Positions 1 to 9,413 of a stretch of 64,000 bases of DNA are shown piece by piece. The position numbers and the translations under genes are program-made. Positions within the stretch are counted from its first letter, which is position 1, and the number at the start of each line of letters is the position of its first letter. This stretch comes from Flavobacteriaceae bacterium UBA3356. Lineage in GTDB: Bacteria > Bacteroidota > Bacteroidia > Flavobacteriales > Flavobacteriaceae. Location: the NCBI GenBank assembly GCA_002360635.1, contig DEQW01000002.1:194903-258902 (forward strand). Reading direction: 5' to 3'. The notes under the pieces were generated by a model. It did not search any database. It saw only the letters and a list, made by a program, of their open reading frames with translations, and was not told the DNA's origin.

Positions 1-1684
1 CTGTATTTGTAAAATCGGTACTTTGATCAAGGTTGAAAAGTGAAAAATCTTGAGAAGTTTCGTCAAAATCGAACACACTCTGGCGGTCTTCTCGTTTATC
101 ATTTCGGTAAGAATACTCTAAATCTAAATAGAGCTTTTTAGCCAATATAGGAAATCTAAATTCTGGGGTAATTTCATATTGATTCGAGCTTTGCTCGCCA
201 TCGGTGAATTGATTTCTAATTATAGTTTCAGGTTCATCACCAAAAATTTCAGTGTTTGAATTTACTTTGTTTTCAATTTCTGAATCTTCAATTTCATTCG
301 TAACTGTTAGCTTTAAAAAACCACCCTTATTACCATACTTTTTAGTTAGGTTAAATCTATTTTCAAACGATTTCTGAATATTCTCTGAACTTCGCTGAGT
401 ACTCGATTGGTTAGTCAACTCGCCATTTAACCGTGTGGTTTCTTCAGAATTATTATAATACGATTCACCTGTATTATACCGAAATTGCGGACGAATATTG
501 ATAAGAAAGGTTGAATCAATTTGGGTTTTAAAACGCAAATTAGCTGCGTGGCTATCGGAATTAGTTTTTGAACTTGAAGTGTTATTTGAAAAGTAACGAT
601 CGTCTGGTAAAATGTTCTCACGATTGCGTATTTCATCATTAAATGAGTTGGCTGCAGAATAAAAGTAATCTGCTGTTAAGTCGGTTTCCTTTCCAAGATC
701 ATCTGCGTAATTGGCACCTGCCGTTCTAGAGTTTGTAATTCCATCTCCGCCACCAAACATTCTACCATCAATATTAAAGGTACCATTACTATTAACACTC
801 ATATAACGAGCATTCCCGAACATTTTTTGAATTTCACCAAAACTAAACCCAGGTGAGTTAATATTGTTACCTCCAGCTAGGGCGCTTATTCGTAGGTCGT
901 TGTCAAAATAATTAAGCAGCCCTGCGTATTCAAAACGCTCATCGGTACCCGCGCCACCTGCTACCCGACCAAAAATTCCTTTGTTTTTCTCTTCATCGAT
1001 GGTGATATTAATTGTTTTATTCTCTTCATCTCCTTTTTCACCAGTGAAAGCTTCAGAATCTGTTTTCGTATCGGTAACTTGTATCTTATCCACTATTTCT
1101 TTGGTAAGATTTCGAGTCGCAATGGTAGGATCATCGCCAAAAAAGGGTTTTCCGTTCACTAAAATCTTATTTACCGGTTTGCCATTTACTTTGATATTTC
1201 CTTCGGAATCTACTTCCACACCTGGAAGTTCTTTCAGCAAATCCTCAACATTGGCGTCTTTTTTAGTTTTAAAAGAAGCCACATTAAATTCTAACGTATC
1301 TGTTTTAACCGTAACCGGTGCTTGCGATTTGATGAGCACTTCATCTAATACATTATCGTCTTCAGCGAGTGGAATTTCCCCTAAATTAATTTCTTCTTTA
1401 TCTATAAAAATAGATTTAAAATAGGTTTTAAAGCCAACATATGAAATGTATAAATTTAGCTTCTCATCTGCGGTTCTACCTTTTAAAAAGAAATCGCCTT
1501 GTTTATCTGAAATGGTATAAGTAACCAACAAGCTGTCTTTAACTCGCTGAAGGTATATGGTAGCCGACTCTAATGGTTCTTTTTTTTCTTCGGAAATAAG
1601 CTGTCCGGAAATTTCAAAGTCTTTGGTTTGTGAGAAAGCTGCAAAAGAAAGCAAAAGCAAAACCCCAGTTAATAGGTGCTTCAT
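1..1684 (-). CDS. TonB-receptor-like outer-membrane beta-barrel protein, C-terminus beyond window
   Basis: Only the N-terminal 561 residues are visible; the reading frame is open to base 1, so the gene is cut by the window edge. The start is ATG at 1682-1684, followed by a signal peptide ending near AAFSQT. Next comes a carboxypeptidase-regulatory-like (CarbopepD_reg) repeat of about 85 residues, then a plug-like segment with the family motifs DLLKELPGVEVD and VNGKPFFGDDP, then asparagine- and tyrosine-rich beta-strand sequence. This layout matches the flavobacterial outer-membrane beta-barrel family related to TonB-dependent receptors (often annotated as outer membrane protein beta-barrel). 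It probably sits in the outer membrane; substrate is unknown. A TATCTTCG sequence upstream on this strand is one base off the Bacteroidota -7 consensus. The family is clear; transport function is inferred. Confidence 0.85.
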   Translation of the reverse strand, partial: MKHLLTGVLLLLSFAAFSQTKDFEISGQLISEEKKEPLESATIYLQRVKDSLLVTYTISDKQGDFFLKGRTADEKLNLYISYVGFKTYFKSIFIDKEEINLGEIPLAEDDNVLDEVLIKSQAPVTVKTDTLEFNVASFKTKKDANVEDLLKELPGVEVDSEGNIKVNGKPVNKILVNGKPFFGDDPTIATRNLTKEIVDKIQVTDTKTDSEAFTGEKGDEENKTINITIDEEKNKGIFGRVAGGAGTDERFEYAGLLNYFDNDLRISALAGGNNINSPGFSFGEIQKMFGNARYMSVNSNGTFNIDGRMFGGGDGITNSRTAGANYADDLGKETDLTADYFYSAANSFNDEIRNRENILPDDRYFSNNTSSSKTNSDSHAANLRFKTQIDSTFLINIRPQFRYNTGESYYNNSEETTRLNGELTNQSSTQRSSENIQKSFENRFNLTKKYGNKGGFLKLTVTNEIEDSEIENKVNSNTEIFGDEPETIIRNQFTDGEQSSNQYEITPEFRFPILAKKLYLDLEYSYRNDKREDRQSVFDFDETSQDFSLFNLDQSTDFTNT

Positions 1685-1880
1685 AAGAATTTTGATTTGA
1701 TTGATGTTAGTTATAATCGAAACGAAGATAATAACCTTTTCGTATAACTTTAAAAACAATCAAGAAAAAATTCAGCTTATTTTATTCAACTTTCACCTTT
1801 CTACACCCAGAATTCGCTACTTCCCTTCAGTCAAACCGAAACTACTACCTTTTTCCCATAAAGTTTTGACGTTCTTCAAC

Positions 1881-1908
1881 AAAAAAGAGGCCCCCGAAAG
1901 GAAGCCCC
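1881..1908 (-). terminator. Rho-independent terminator after the small lipoprotein gene
   Basis: Read on the minus strand, a 9-bp stem with some G-U pairs (GGGGCTTCC / GGGGGCCTC, loop TTTC) is followed by six T residues. It lies about 32 bases after the stop of the minus-strand lipoprotein gene, so it probably ends the T9SS-cargo/lipoprotein transcript. Confidence 0.75.
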
Positions 1909-1939
1909 AATTAAACCTCAAAAATTAATCATGAAAAAA

Positions 1940-2245
1940 TTATTGCTTCTTGATATATGTAAGACTAATTGGATTTGCTTTATTGCATCTACTTTTCATC
2001 CTCAGTGCCTTAAAATGGAATTTGATTTTCAGCCCGTCTTTTATAAATTCATTTTCTAAATTAACGGGATCATAAAATAAATCTTCTGCCTGAGTATCTA
2101 CTTTTATAGAATAGGCACAGTCATTTTCGGCCGCGGAATATACAACTGTTCCATACGTATAGTCTGTTTCAGACATTTTTTTTGAACTTGAACAAGAATT
2201 AATTAATCCTATAAATAAAATAAAGCTTATAATTCTCATATACAT
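1940..2245 (-). CDS. Small lipoprotein, function unknown
   Basis: This encodes 101 residues with a short hydrophobic N-terminus and a lipobox (L-I-N-S-C, Cys at about residue 18) followed by CSSSKK, so it is probably a lipid-anchored periplasmic or outer-membrane protein. An alternative start is the second ATG at 2239. Its ATG overlaps the TAA stop of the upstream T9SS cargo gene by one base (TAATG), which suggests translational coupling and a shared transcript. The mature part is about 80 residues with a few cysteines. I recognise no family. A terminator follows. Gene reality is well supported by the lipobox and coupling; role is unknown. Confidence 0.75.
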   Translation of the reverse strand: MYMRIISFILFIGLINSCSSSKKMSETDYTYGTVVYSAAENDCAYSIKVDTQAEDLFYDPVNLENEFIKDGLKIKFHFKALRMKSRCNKANPISLTYIKKQ

Positions 2246-4101
2246 TATTTAACGATTATCCTCTTATTAAGTTTTGTCTTTGCATTTCCAAATTCTACAA
2301 TGTATGTCCCCGAACTTACAGATGATAAGTCGATTGTAGCTGTATACGAACCATCTTCTTTTGAAACCTGATCTTTATAGATATTTTTTCCTGAAATATC
2401 GAATACTGAAAGTCTAAGAATATCACTCGTAGTAGCTGTGTCTAATTGTAAATTAAAAATTTTGTTGTCTGCTGAATATACTACCAAATCTGAAACATTT
2501 AAATCAAGTTCGTCTACAGAAAGTGTTTCAGAAATTTTGAAAGAAGCAATTCTTGTTTTCCTCGGCTCTCCATCGTATTCGGCCGTAAACCAAAAAGTTA
2601 AATCATCGGATGGATCTCTTACCAGTTGTGAATAATCTCCATATCGAGAATTTGAAGTTACCGAAGTAGTCCCTTCTACAATCAAGGTCTCAGCAATTGT
2701 CATTTGTCCCAAAGCATCCCCATCAAATCTACCGGTATAGTATAATGAAGGGAAAGTAGTAGCTCCTGTTTTGGTATAACCAAGTCCTATATTACCTTCT
2801 TGATCCATTGCTATTGCAGATAAAAACACGCTTTCCCCTCCAGCATCTTGGTACGTTCCTTCTTGATATAATTCCCAAGGGTCGGAAGGTGTAGCTCTCC
2901 TTAATTCTACCCAGCGTATTCCAGATATTCGAGAACCATCTATCACTTCAACCGGAAAATTAAATAAAATGGATTCGTGTGTTCCAAAATTATAGCGATG
3001 TGCTTGAAAATACATCGCAAATACAATAGGGTCTATGCGTTGTGCTGTTCCAGGTTGCTGCAATACTGCAAAACTATCTCCTCCAGTACCTTCTAGAAAG
3101 GAATCGAAAGCTGCCATTGGAATTTCCAAAGGTGTAGACACTGTTGCCCCCGCTGGATTACTCCAATCTATAGTAAGGTCCCAAACTTTTACGTGATCTT
3201 CAGTAATTCCAGGCCATGCATCATCTTGAAACCAAACAATTGGTGCAGGTCCGGCTGCCATTCCCGCTCCCTCTGAATGAACAGGTTGTGGCGCTTGAAA
3301 CCCTCCTGTACCTACATAATCTGGTAAGGTTAATGTTGCAATTTCTGCGGATGGATCACCATCTAGCATCTTTTGCCTGTTAAAAGCATAAAACCTGCCT
3401 GATTCACTTGGGTTGAAATTTCCAGTAACTACATAACTATCTCCATAAATACCGTAATGAGGATAATCATTCTCTGGCACATCATAGCTGTATACAGCAT
3501 ATGTCCCAGTAGGATCTGGAGTTGTTGAAATTGCTAATTTAAATTGGTCCGCATCAGGTAACTGGAACTGCGTAATCAACCATCTATCTGCTTCTCTATC
3601 ATACAATACCACTGGATCTCCCGAGATAACCCCTCCAAGCGGGTCGTTGATGTCTTTCGGGAAACCAGCTGCCTCATTACCATTTTTATCCCAAACACTC
3701 CACAAACCATTCGTCATTTGTACAATATGGTTGGGGCCTACAGCTGCTGTAGGGTCTGGCGGACTTACATCTAAATTAATACCGTCAAAATTCACGATAG
3801 GTGTTCTTGAAGCCCTAGAACCTGGTTCTTTTTGGGCTAACGGATCTTGAGAAGAATTGCTTTTTGAAAGGTTCTCAATAAATTTCCCTTTTTGCAAATT
3901 TTTGGCACTCAACCCTCCTCTTTTTACCTCTCTTTTCTTTACAGATTTTGCATCGACCCTAGGGTAATTGGACATTGGTGCCGTTATAAAGAAATTATCT
4001 GGCGCATTTATCTCTGTAACAGTAGATTGACTTTGTGTTTGCGATAACACAGTAAAGGTGCAACACAGAGCAGCACCTAAAATGTAATTTTTAAAACTCA
4101 T
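2245..4101 (-). CDS. Secreted protein with T9SS type A sorting domain
   Basis: The protein has 618 residues from the ATG at 4099-4101; a TTG 18 bases further upstream is in frame but the ATG directly precedes a good signal peptide (MSFKNYILGAALCCTF...LSQT). The C-terminal 85 or so residues form a typical Por-secretion-system sorting domain: beta-rich, with VFDISGKNIYKD, the SGTYIVE motif, and an end in KRIIVK. This domain directs export through the type IX secretion system and is usually cleaved at the surface. The body (about residues 90-510) is rich in aromatic and Asp/Gly motifs such as VSPPDPTAAVGPNHIVQ and looks like a beta-propeller, but I recognise no catalytic motif. It is coupled to the downstream lipoprotein. 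Secretion route is confident; function unknown. Confidence 0.88.
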   Translation of the reverse strand: MSFKNYILGAALCCTFTVLSQTQSQSTVTEINAPDNFFITAPMSNYPRVDAKSVKKREVKRGGLSAKNLQKGKFIENLSKSNSSQDPLAQKEPGSRASRTPIVNFDGINLDVSPPDPTAAVGPNHIVQMTNGLWSVWDKNGNEAAGFPKDINDPLGGVISGDPVVLYDREADRWLITQFQLPDADQFKLAISTTPDPTGTYAVYSYDVPENDYPHYGIYGDSYVVTGNFNPSESGRFYAFNRQKMLDGDPSAEIATLTLPDYVGTGGFQAPQPVHSEGAGMAAGPAPIVWFQDDAWPGITEDHVKVWDLTIDWSNPAGATVSTPLEIPMAAFDSFLEGTGGDSFAVLQQPGTAQRIDPIVFAMYFQAHRYNFGTHESILFNFPVEVIDGSRISGIRWVELRRATPSDPWELYQEGTYQDAGGESVFLSAIAMDQEGNIGLGYTKTGATTFPSLYYTGRFDGDALGQMTIAETLIVEGTTSVTSNSRYGDYSQLVRDPSDDLTFWFTAEYDGEPRKTRIASFKISETLSVDELDLNVSDLVVYSADNKIFNLQLDTATTSDILRLSVFDISGKNIYKDQVSKEDGSYTATIDLSSVSSGTYIVEFGNAKTKLNKRIIVK

Positions 4102-4246
4102 TTTGTAAGTGATTAACAATTAATTATTCTATTGATTATACGTCAAACAAATATGCGCATTGCGCGTAAAAAATTAATTGCTAACTACTACTCACTTACT
4201 ACGCACCCACTAAGATTTATAGAAATTAATGGGATTTTGGAAAAAA

Positions 4247-5803
4247 CTAATTCTGAAACGTACGGGCTAAAAACTCCTTCAGATTCTCTTTTTTTGTATC
4301 AATGCCTATTTTGTTGGTAATGCGGTACCTCTTGCTCTCGATGGCCCTAACCGAGCGATCAACAAACATGGCAATTTCTTTGTTTTTAAAACCTATAAAA
4401 AGATAGTAACAAATTAATACCTCAAGGTCATCTAGCTGGGGAAATTCCTTTTCCGCCTGTAGAAAGAAGCCTTCGTTTATGGAACTAACAATTTTTAAGT
4501 GGTCACTACTATGCACAAAATTGCTGTGGTTTAAGTGAATTTTTTTATATAAATCATTAATTCGTGTCTTTTGGTCAAAAGGTGAGTATATGGAGGATAT
4601 CTCTTTTATTTCTTTTCGTACAGAAACCAGAAATTCTTCCAGCTCAATATTTTTAACGGCCAGTTTCTCCTGTTTTGATTTCAAACTTAGAAAACTGCTT
4701 CTTATATATGAAATTTGATATTCTTTCTTTTTTACCTTTTTAAAATATAAATAGAGTACTACCAGCAACACCAATACTCCGGCAATTAATAAGTAAACAA
4801 ACCTTTTGTTTTTTTGTTTTTCAATTGATTCTTCGTTTAAAGCTAATTGTGTTTCAGATAGGTCTTTAAGCATTTCAACTGAGGAAATGTTTGCCTTTTC
4901 CGAGATGGAAGCATTGAAAATGCCCAACGAATCTAGATAGATTTTTTCTTTTTGTGGATTATCTGTAAGACGGTAGTAATTTATATAGTTTTCGTACAGT
5001 CCTTTTTGTACATTAATATCGTTGCTCCCTTCCTTGAGGTGAACTTTGTCCAAATAAGACTTAACCGAATCGAGATTTTTAAATTTTAAGTAGTATTCTA
5101 CAAAACAAAGATTTATAGAATTCTCATACGTTAGGTAATAGTAGGGTTCTATAAATTTGTTCCCTTTTAGTGATTTATAAATTGCACTGTATTCATACGC
5201 CTTATCAATGTTGCCAAGATGTAAGTGATTAGAAGTTAGGAGAAAAATTGCAAATGAATAATACATTTGATCACCTTCAACATTTTTGTAGGTTTCAAGG
5301 TCCTCATTGATTAAGGATATACTCTCCTCCATTTCATTGTTAACATATTTTGCGTATGCTGGAAATTGCATAATATCTAAAAGACCGAAAGTATCTTTGA
5401 TCTTTGTATAATATCCCTTTGCTTTGTTAAGATATATGTCGGCTAAAGAATCTTTCTTTATCAGGTAAAAATTAGAAGCCAGGTATCCAGAAGATTGAGC
5501 AGCTATCTCATATTCATTGTATTTCTCCGCATAGCGTAAAGATTTAACGAAATTTGAAACAAAAGCCGTTCGGTCATAGTCGTGATCTGCTATTTTACCT
5601 CTTAAGAAATAGTATTCCCCTAGTCGGTTTTCCAATTTCTTTTCGGAGGGTTTACCTATAGAGTCTAAATAGGCTCTTGCAAGTTCGGGTTCACTGTCTA
5701 TATGATTGGCCGCCAATTCAAGAAAGCGCTCGTTTTTTGGTTCAGTTTGAAGTGTAAAACCATGAAAAAACAAAGAAATTAGAATAAAAAAAACAACTTT
5801 CAT
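4247..5803 (-). CDS. Membrane-bound TPR protein with C-terminal LuxR-like HTH
   Basis: The 518-residue protein begins with a signal peptide (MKVVFFILISLFFHGF). Residues about 25-325 are helical repeats of tetratricopeptide type, one transmembrane helix lies near residues 330-355 (VYLLIAGVLVLLVVLYLYF), a short coiled coil follows, and the C-terminal 65 residues carry a LuxR/GerE-like helix-turn-helix (LEVLICYYLFIGFKNKEIA...VRAIESKRYRI). This is a known Bacteroidota layout: a periplasmic TPR sensor joined through one helix to a cytoplasmic DNA-binding domain. The gene starts 13 bases after der on the same strand, so it is probably co-transcribed with it. The signal and target genes cannot be read from the sequence. 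No receiver domain is present. Confidence 0.82.
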   Translation of the reverse strand: MKVVFFILISLFFHGFTLQTEPKNERFLELAANHIDSEPELARAYLDSIGKPSEKKLENRLGEYYFLRGKIADHDYDRTAFVSNFVKSLRYAEKYNEYEIAAQSSGYLASNFYLIKKDSLADIYLNKAKGYYTKIKDTFGLLDIMQFPAYAKYVNNEMEESISLINEDLETYKNVEGDQMYYSFAIFLLTSNHLHLGNIDKAYEYSAIYKSLKGNKFIEPYYYLTYENSINLCFVEYYLKFKNLDSVKSYLDKVHLKEGSNDINVQKGLYENYINYYRLTDNPQKEKIYLDSLGIFNASISEKANISSVEMLKDLSETQLALNEESIEKQKNKRFVYLLIAGVLVLLVVLYLYFKKVKKKEYQISYIRSSFLSLKSKQEKLAVKNIELEEFLVSVRKEIKEISSIYSPFDQKTRINDLYKKIHLNHSNFVHSSDHLKIVSSINEGFFLQAEKEFPQLDDLEVLICYYLFIGFKNKEIAMFVDRSVRAIESKRYRITNKIGIDTKKENLKEFLARTFQN

Positions 5804-5816
5804 TCTATTATCCTTG

Positions 5817-7118
5817 TTATTTCTTCCGAAGGTAAATTTTTACCGGCACTCCTGTAAAATCAAAATTTTCACGAAGCTTATTTTCCAAAAACCGTTTGTA
5901 AGGATCTTTTACATATTGTGGTAAGTTGGCAAAAAACGCAAAAGTAGGGTAAGGCATTGGTAATTGCGTTATAAACTTAATTTTCACGTACTTCCCTTTG
6001 TATTGTGGCGGTGGCGTAGCTTGAATAATGGGTAACAATACATCGTTCAATTTACTTGTTTTAATCCGTTTGCTTCGGTTTTTATAAACCTCAACCGCTG
6101 TTTCAATTGCCTTGAAAATACGTTGTTTGTTCAATACGGAAATAAATACGATTGGGACATCGGTAAATGGTTCACATTCTTGACGAATGTGTTTTTCAAA
6201 TTCTTTTACGGTGTTGGTTTCCTTTTCAACCAAATCCCATTTGTTTACCAGAATCACAACCCCTTTGTTATTGCGTTGTGCCAACCAAAAAATGTTTTGT
6301 ACTTGCCCATCAAAACCTCTTGTAGCGTCAAGAATAAGAATCATGACGTCGCAATGCTCAATGGCACGGACACTTCGCATCACCGAATAAAACTCTAGAT
6401 CTTCCTTTACTTTAGCTTTTCGTCTAATTCCAGCGGTATCAACTAGATTAAACTCAAAACCAAAACGATTGTAGCGAGTGTCAATACTATCACGAGTAGT
6501 TCCGGCGATATCGGTAACAATGTACCGCTCTTCACCTATTAACGTGTTTATAAAGGATGATTTTCCGGCATTTGGTCTTCCTACCACAGCAAAACGCGGC
6601 AATTCACTTTCTTCCTCTTCTTCTTTTTCTGGTAAGGATGCTACTAAATCATCGAGCAATTCGCCCGTTCCACTTCCATTGATACTGGATAGGGTGTAAT
6701 ATTTTTCAACTCCCAAAGAATAGAATTCCACCGCATCATTTTCTCGCGTGGCGCTATCTACTTTGTTTACTGCTAAGAAGAATGGTTTTTTAGATTTTCT
6801 AAGCAAGGTAGCAACCTCTTCATCCATACCGGTTAAGCCGCTTTCTACATCAACCATGAAAATAATGGCATCTGCTTCTTCAATAGCAAGTTCAACTTGT
6901 TTATCTATTTCAGCTTCAAAAACATCGTCACTTCCTTTTACATATCCACCAGTATCAATCAATGAAAACTCTTTGCCGTTCCAGTCGCTTTTTCCATAAT
7001 GACGGTCACGGGTAACACCGCTTACGGCATCGGTAATAGCTTCCCGTCGTTGGATTAATCTATTAAAAAAGGTAGATTTCCCTACGTTTGGTCTTCCTAC
7101 AATAGCAACTATGCTCAT
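5817..7118 (-). CDS. der: Ribosome-assembly GTPase Der (EngA)
   Basis: The protein has 433 residues, normal for Der. It contains two tandem GTPase domains: the first with GRPNVGKST near residue 8, DTGGY and NKVD; the second with GRPNAGKSS near residue 180, DTAGIRRK and NKWD. The C-terminal KH-like domain ends the protein (PVKIYLRKK). Der binds the 50S subunit and is needed for its late assembly. A perfect Bacteroidota -7 box (TATTTTTG) lies at 7137-7144, leaving a leader of about 12 bases. The TPR/HTH regulator follows after 13 bases on the same strand. Assignment is certain from motif order. Confidence 0.98.
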   Translation of the reverse strand: MSIVAIVGRPNVGKSTFFNRLIQRREAITDAVSGVTRDRHYGKSDWNGKEFSLIDTGGYVKGSDDVFEAEIDKQVELAIEEADAIIFMVDVESGLTGMDEEVATLLRKSKKPFFLAVNKVDSATRENDAVEFYSLGVEKYYTLSSINGSGTGELLDDLVASLPEKEEEEESELPRFAVVGRPNAGKSSFINTLIGEERYIVTDIAGTTRDSIDTRYNRFGFEFNLVDTAGIRRKAKVKEDLEFYSVMRSVRAIEHCDVMILILDATRGFDGQVQNIFWLAQRNNKGVVILVNKWDLVEKETNTVKEFEKHIRQECEPFTDVPIVFISVLNKQRIFKAIETAVEVYKNRSKRIKTSKLNDVLLPIIQATPPPQYKGKYVKIKFITQLPMPYPTFAFFANLPQYVKDPYKRFLENKLRENFDFTGVPVKIYLRKK

Positions 7119-7136
7119 ATTCTATAATTTAGAGTG

Positions 7137-7144
7137 CAAAAATA
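7137..7144 (-). promoter_or_regulatory. Bacteroidota -7 promoter box for der
   Basis: The minus strand reads TATTTTTG, a perfect match to TAnnTTTG, 18 bases upstream of the der ATG. I see no clear TTG at the -33 position, so this is a partial promoter call. Confidence 0.5.
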
Positions 7145-7196
7145 GGTTTTAGTTGGCAGAAAAAATAGTATTTTAATCCCTTTAAAATTAAATAAA

Positions 7197-7712
7197 GTGA
7201 CGAAGCTTAGCAATGAAATTATATTGAGACCTCGCTTTTCCTTAAAGCTTGACCATAGTAGCGACGAAATAAAGTTGTTGTTTAATCAAGCCAAAAGCGA
7301 ACAGGTTGCTTTTAAAATTTCTTGTGTGGATGACCATATTTTTATAAAATTACCAAAAAATCAACAACACTTTTGGTCCCCCCAGCTGCACTTGGAATTT
7401 GAAGAAGCTGAAAAAAACAGTTGTTCCATCAAAGGTTTTTTTGGACCCAACCCTACTGTTTGGACTATGTTTATCTTCTTGCACGTGGGAGTAGGCATCC
7501 TTTTTATGATTAACGCTACTTGGATGTACTCAAATTATAGTTTGGGGAATCCTCTTGATATTCAGATATGGATTTTTATCGTATTGATTTTAATTTGGGT
7601 ATTGCTGTACGTTGCCGGAACCGTGGGAAAGAAAAAAGGCAGACCCGATATGCAGGAACTATATTATTTTATGATGACCATATTGCCTTCGCAGACAGCA
7701 TTACAGCCTTAA
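7197..7712 (+). CDS. Conserved-looking membrane protein, two transmembrane helices, unknown function
   Basis: This is a 171-residue frame between der and era. The first 85 residues are soluble, mixed alpha/beta (ILRPRFSLKLDHSSDEIKLL), and residues about 90-145 hold two hydrophobic segments (TVWTMFIFLHVGVGILFM and IWIFIVLILIWVLLYVAG). The tail ends in MQELYYFMMTILPSQ. The apparent start is GTG at 7197, since no ATG is available before the conserved-looking N-terminal segment. The gene is divergent from der and converges on era with a gap of about 28 bases. I recognise no named family, although such genes next to era/der recur in flavobacteria as far as I recall. Confidence 0.65.
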   Translation: MTKLSNEIILRPRFSLKLDHSSDEIKLLFNQAKSEQVAFKISCVDDHIFIKLPKNQQHFWSPQLHLEFEEAEKNSCSIKGFFGPNPTVWTMFIFLHVGVGILFMINATWMYSNYSLGNPLDIQIWIFIVLILIWVLLYVAGTVGKKKGRPDMQELYYFMMTILPSQTALQP

Positions 7713-7740
7713 TCATAAATAAACCAGAGATAGATTTCAG

Positions 7741-8622
7741 CTACTTATTATAGCCAAATCGCCTCAATTGTTTATCATCATTACGCCAATTTTTATTCAC
7801 TTTTACATAGGTTTCTAAGTGAATCTGTTTTCCAAAGAATTTTTCCAAATCCTTCCGTGCCTCTACTCCTACCCGTTTAAGCGCCGAACCTTTATGGCCG
7901 ATGATGATCCCTTTTTGCGTTTCGCGTTCTACCATAATCACACTTCGGATTCTGATAATATCGTCATCTTCAAAAAACTCTTCGGTATCAATTTCTACAG
8001 AATAAGGAATCTCTTTTTTGTAGTGCATCAAGATTTTTTCCCGAATGGTTTCGTTTACAAAAAAGCGTTCCGGTTTGTCGGTTAATTGATCTTTTGGATA
8101 GAAAGCAGGAGATTCTGGCAACACCTCTATAATGCGCTTAAATACTTCAGAAACACCAAAGTTTTCTAATGCTGAAATAGCAAAAATCTCCGCATTAGGA
8201 ACTTTTTCTTGCCACATCTGTAGGGCTTCGGTCAATTTTTCTTCGTTTCCTTTATCTATTTTATTGATAAGAAGTAAAACAGGAATTTTAGCATTTTTTA
8301 TCTTTTCAAAAAACGCCTCGTCTTTAAGGTCTTTCTCACCTAATTCAACCAAGTACAATAAAATATCAGCATCTTCAAAAGCAGATTTCACAAAATCCAT
8401 CATACTTTCTTGTAATTGGTACGCTGGTTTTATAATACCAGGTGTATCGCTTAAAATCACCTGAAAATCTTCACCATTTACAATTCCTAAAATACGGTGA
8501 CGCGTAGTTTGTGCTTTACTAGTAATAATAGAAAGTCGCTCGCCTATAAAAGCATTCATAAGCGTGCTTTTACCAACGTTTGGATTACCAATAATATTTA
8601 CAAATCCTGCTTTATGTGCCAT
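7741..8622 (-). CDS. era: GTPase Era
   Basis: The protein is 293 residues from the ATG at 8620-8622. An in-frame TTG at 8640 would add six residues, but it lies inside the promoter box, so the ATG is preferred. The GTPase domain shows GNPNVGKST, DTPGI and NKID. The C-terminal KH domain shows IIGHKGSALKRVGVEARKDL. Era binds the 3' end of 16S rRNA and helps 30S assembly. Together with der it makes this a ribosome-assembly neighbourhood, though the two are not in one operon because a plus-strand gene lies between them. Assignment is certain. Confidence 0.98.
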   Translation of the reverse strand: MAHKAGFVNIIGNPNVGKSTLMNAFIGERLSIITSKAQTTRHRILGIVNGEDFQVILSDTPGIIKPAYQLQESMMDFVKSAFEDADILLYLVELGEKDLKDEAFFEKIKNAKIPVLLLINKIDKGNEEKLTEALQMWQEKVPNAEIFAISALENFGVSEVFKRIIEVLPESPAFYPKDQLTDKPERFFVNETIREKILMHYKKEIPYSVEIDTEEFFEDDDIIRIRSVIMVERETQKGIIIGHKGSALKRVGVEARKDLEKFFGKQIHLETYVKVNKNWRNDDKQLRRFGYNK

Positions 8623-8637
8623 AATTTTAATTTGTTG

Positions 8638-8645
8638 CAAAGATA
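8638..8645 (-). promoter_or_regulatory. Bacteroidota -7 promoter box for era
   Basis: The minus strand reads TATCTTTG, a perfect TAnnTTTG, 16 bases upstream of the era ATG. It predicts a very short leader. No clear TTG at -33 was found. Confidence 0.55.
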
Positions 8646-8826
8646 CTTTAAAATGAATTACTCTAACCTACTTTCATCCCTACAATAATCATTATTAAAA
8701 TTTTAACGGTAGAAAAGGTTCCTTGATAAACGTTAAGATTTCCTTTAACTAACAATAACAGCTCATTAACTAATATGGTAATAATCAATCAGTAACTTAG
8801 CTAATGAATAACAAAAAAACATAATT

Positions 8827-9360
8827 ATGAAGAAGAAAAATTTAATACTCGTATTACTGATGTGCTTTAGCTTAACACTTTTTGCACAAAATGACAAAGA
8901 CCGTGAAGTAATAAATGATGCTGAAAAAGCGAAAGAAGCATTTATTACTAAGAATAAATCAATGGCGAAATATTTCGCTGATGCTGATGCATACGTAATC
9001 TTCCCAAATGTAGGGGAAGGTGCCTTTATAGTTGGCGGTGCTTCTGGTAATGGTGCTGTTTATGAAAACGGACAACTTATTGGAATGGCAAAAATGAAAA
9101 AAGTAGATGTAGGCGCCCAAATAGGTGGTGAAGCCTACAGAGAAGCTATTTTATTTAATAGTGAAGAATCTTTGCAACGTTTTAAAGACGACGATTTTGA
9201 ACTTTCAGCCAAAGTTTCAGCTGTATTGGTTAAAGATGGGGCTTCCTTAAACGCCGATTATAGAAACGGTGTTGCCGTGTTTACTATGCCAAAAGCTGGA
9301 TTAAGCTTAGAAGCATCTGTTGGCGGACAAAATTTTGAATTTATTCCGTTTGAAAAATAA
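8827..9360 (+). CDS. Secreted SYLF (YSC84-type) lipid-binding domain protein
   Basis: This is a 177-residue protein with a signal peptide (MKKKNLILVLLMCFSLTLFAQN). The rest matches the SYLF/YSC84 domain: AKEAF...FADADAYVIFPNVGEGAFIVGG, then Gly-rich strands with G-A-V-Y-E-N-G, VDVGAQIGGEAYREAILF and AGLSLEASVGGQ near the C-terminus. The family is reported to bind lipids in eukaryotes; its bacterial role is poorly known, and here it would act in the periplasm or envelope. The gene stands alone and is followed within 25 bases by a terminator shared with the convergent GreA/GreB-type gene. Confidence 0.88.
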   Translation: MKKKNLILVLLMCFSLTLFAQNDKDREVINDAEKAKEAFITKNKSMAKYFADADAYVIFPNVGEGAFIVGGASGNGAVYENGQLIGMAKMKKVDVGAQIGGEAYREAILFNSEESLQRFKDDDFELSAKVSAVLVKDGASLNADYRNGVAVFTMPKAGLSLEASVGGQNFEFIPFEK

Positions 9361-9382
9361 ATAGAAATTGACATATTGAAAG

Positions 9383-9413
9383 AACGTCTTGTATTTTTTA
9401 CAAGGCGTTTTTT
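9383..9413. terminator. Bidirectional terminator between SYLF gene and GreA/GreB-type gene
   Basis: A 10-bp stem (AACGTCTTGT / ACAAGGCGTT, one G-U pair) with a T-rich loop is followed by T residues on the plus strand. The stop codon of the convergent minus-strand gene (9412-9414) lies directly at its edge. Confidence 0.8.

Noticed and set aside
981..1424. 147-residue plus-strand frame
   Set aside because: It lies opposite the truncated TonB-receptor-like gene, whose minus-strand translation shows clear family motifs; the plus-strand product is Ser/Phe-rich low-complexity sequence.
7568..7753. Possible frameshift extension of the two-helix membrane protein between der and era
   Set aside because: The alternative frame runs past the stop, but there is no motif in it that would show a broken gene; the main frame ends naturally.
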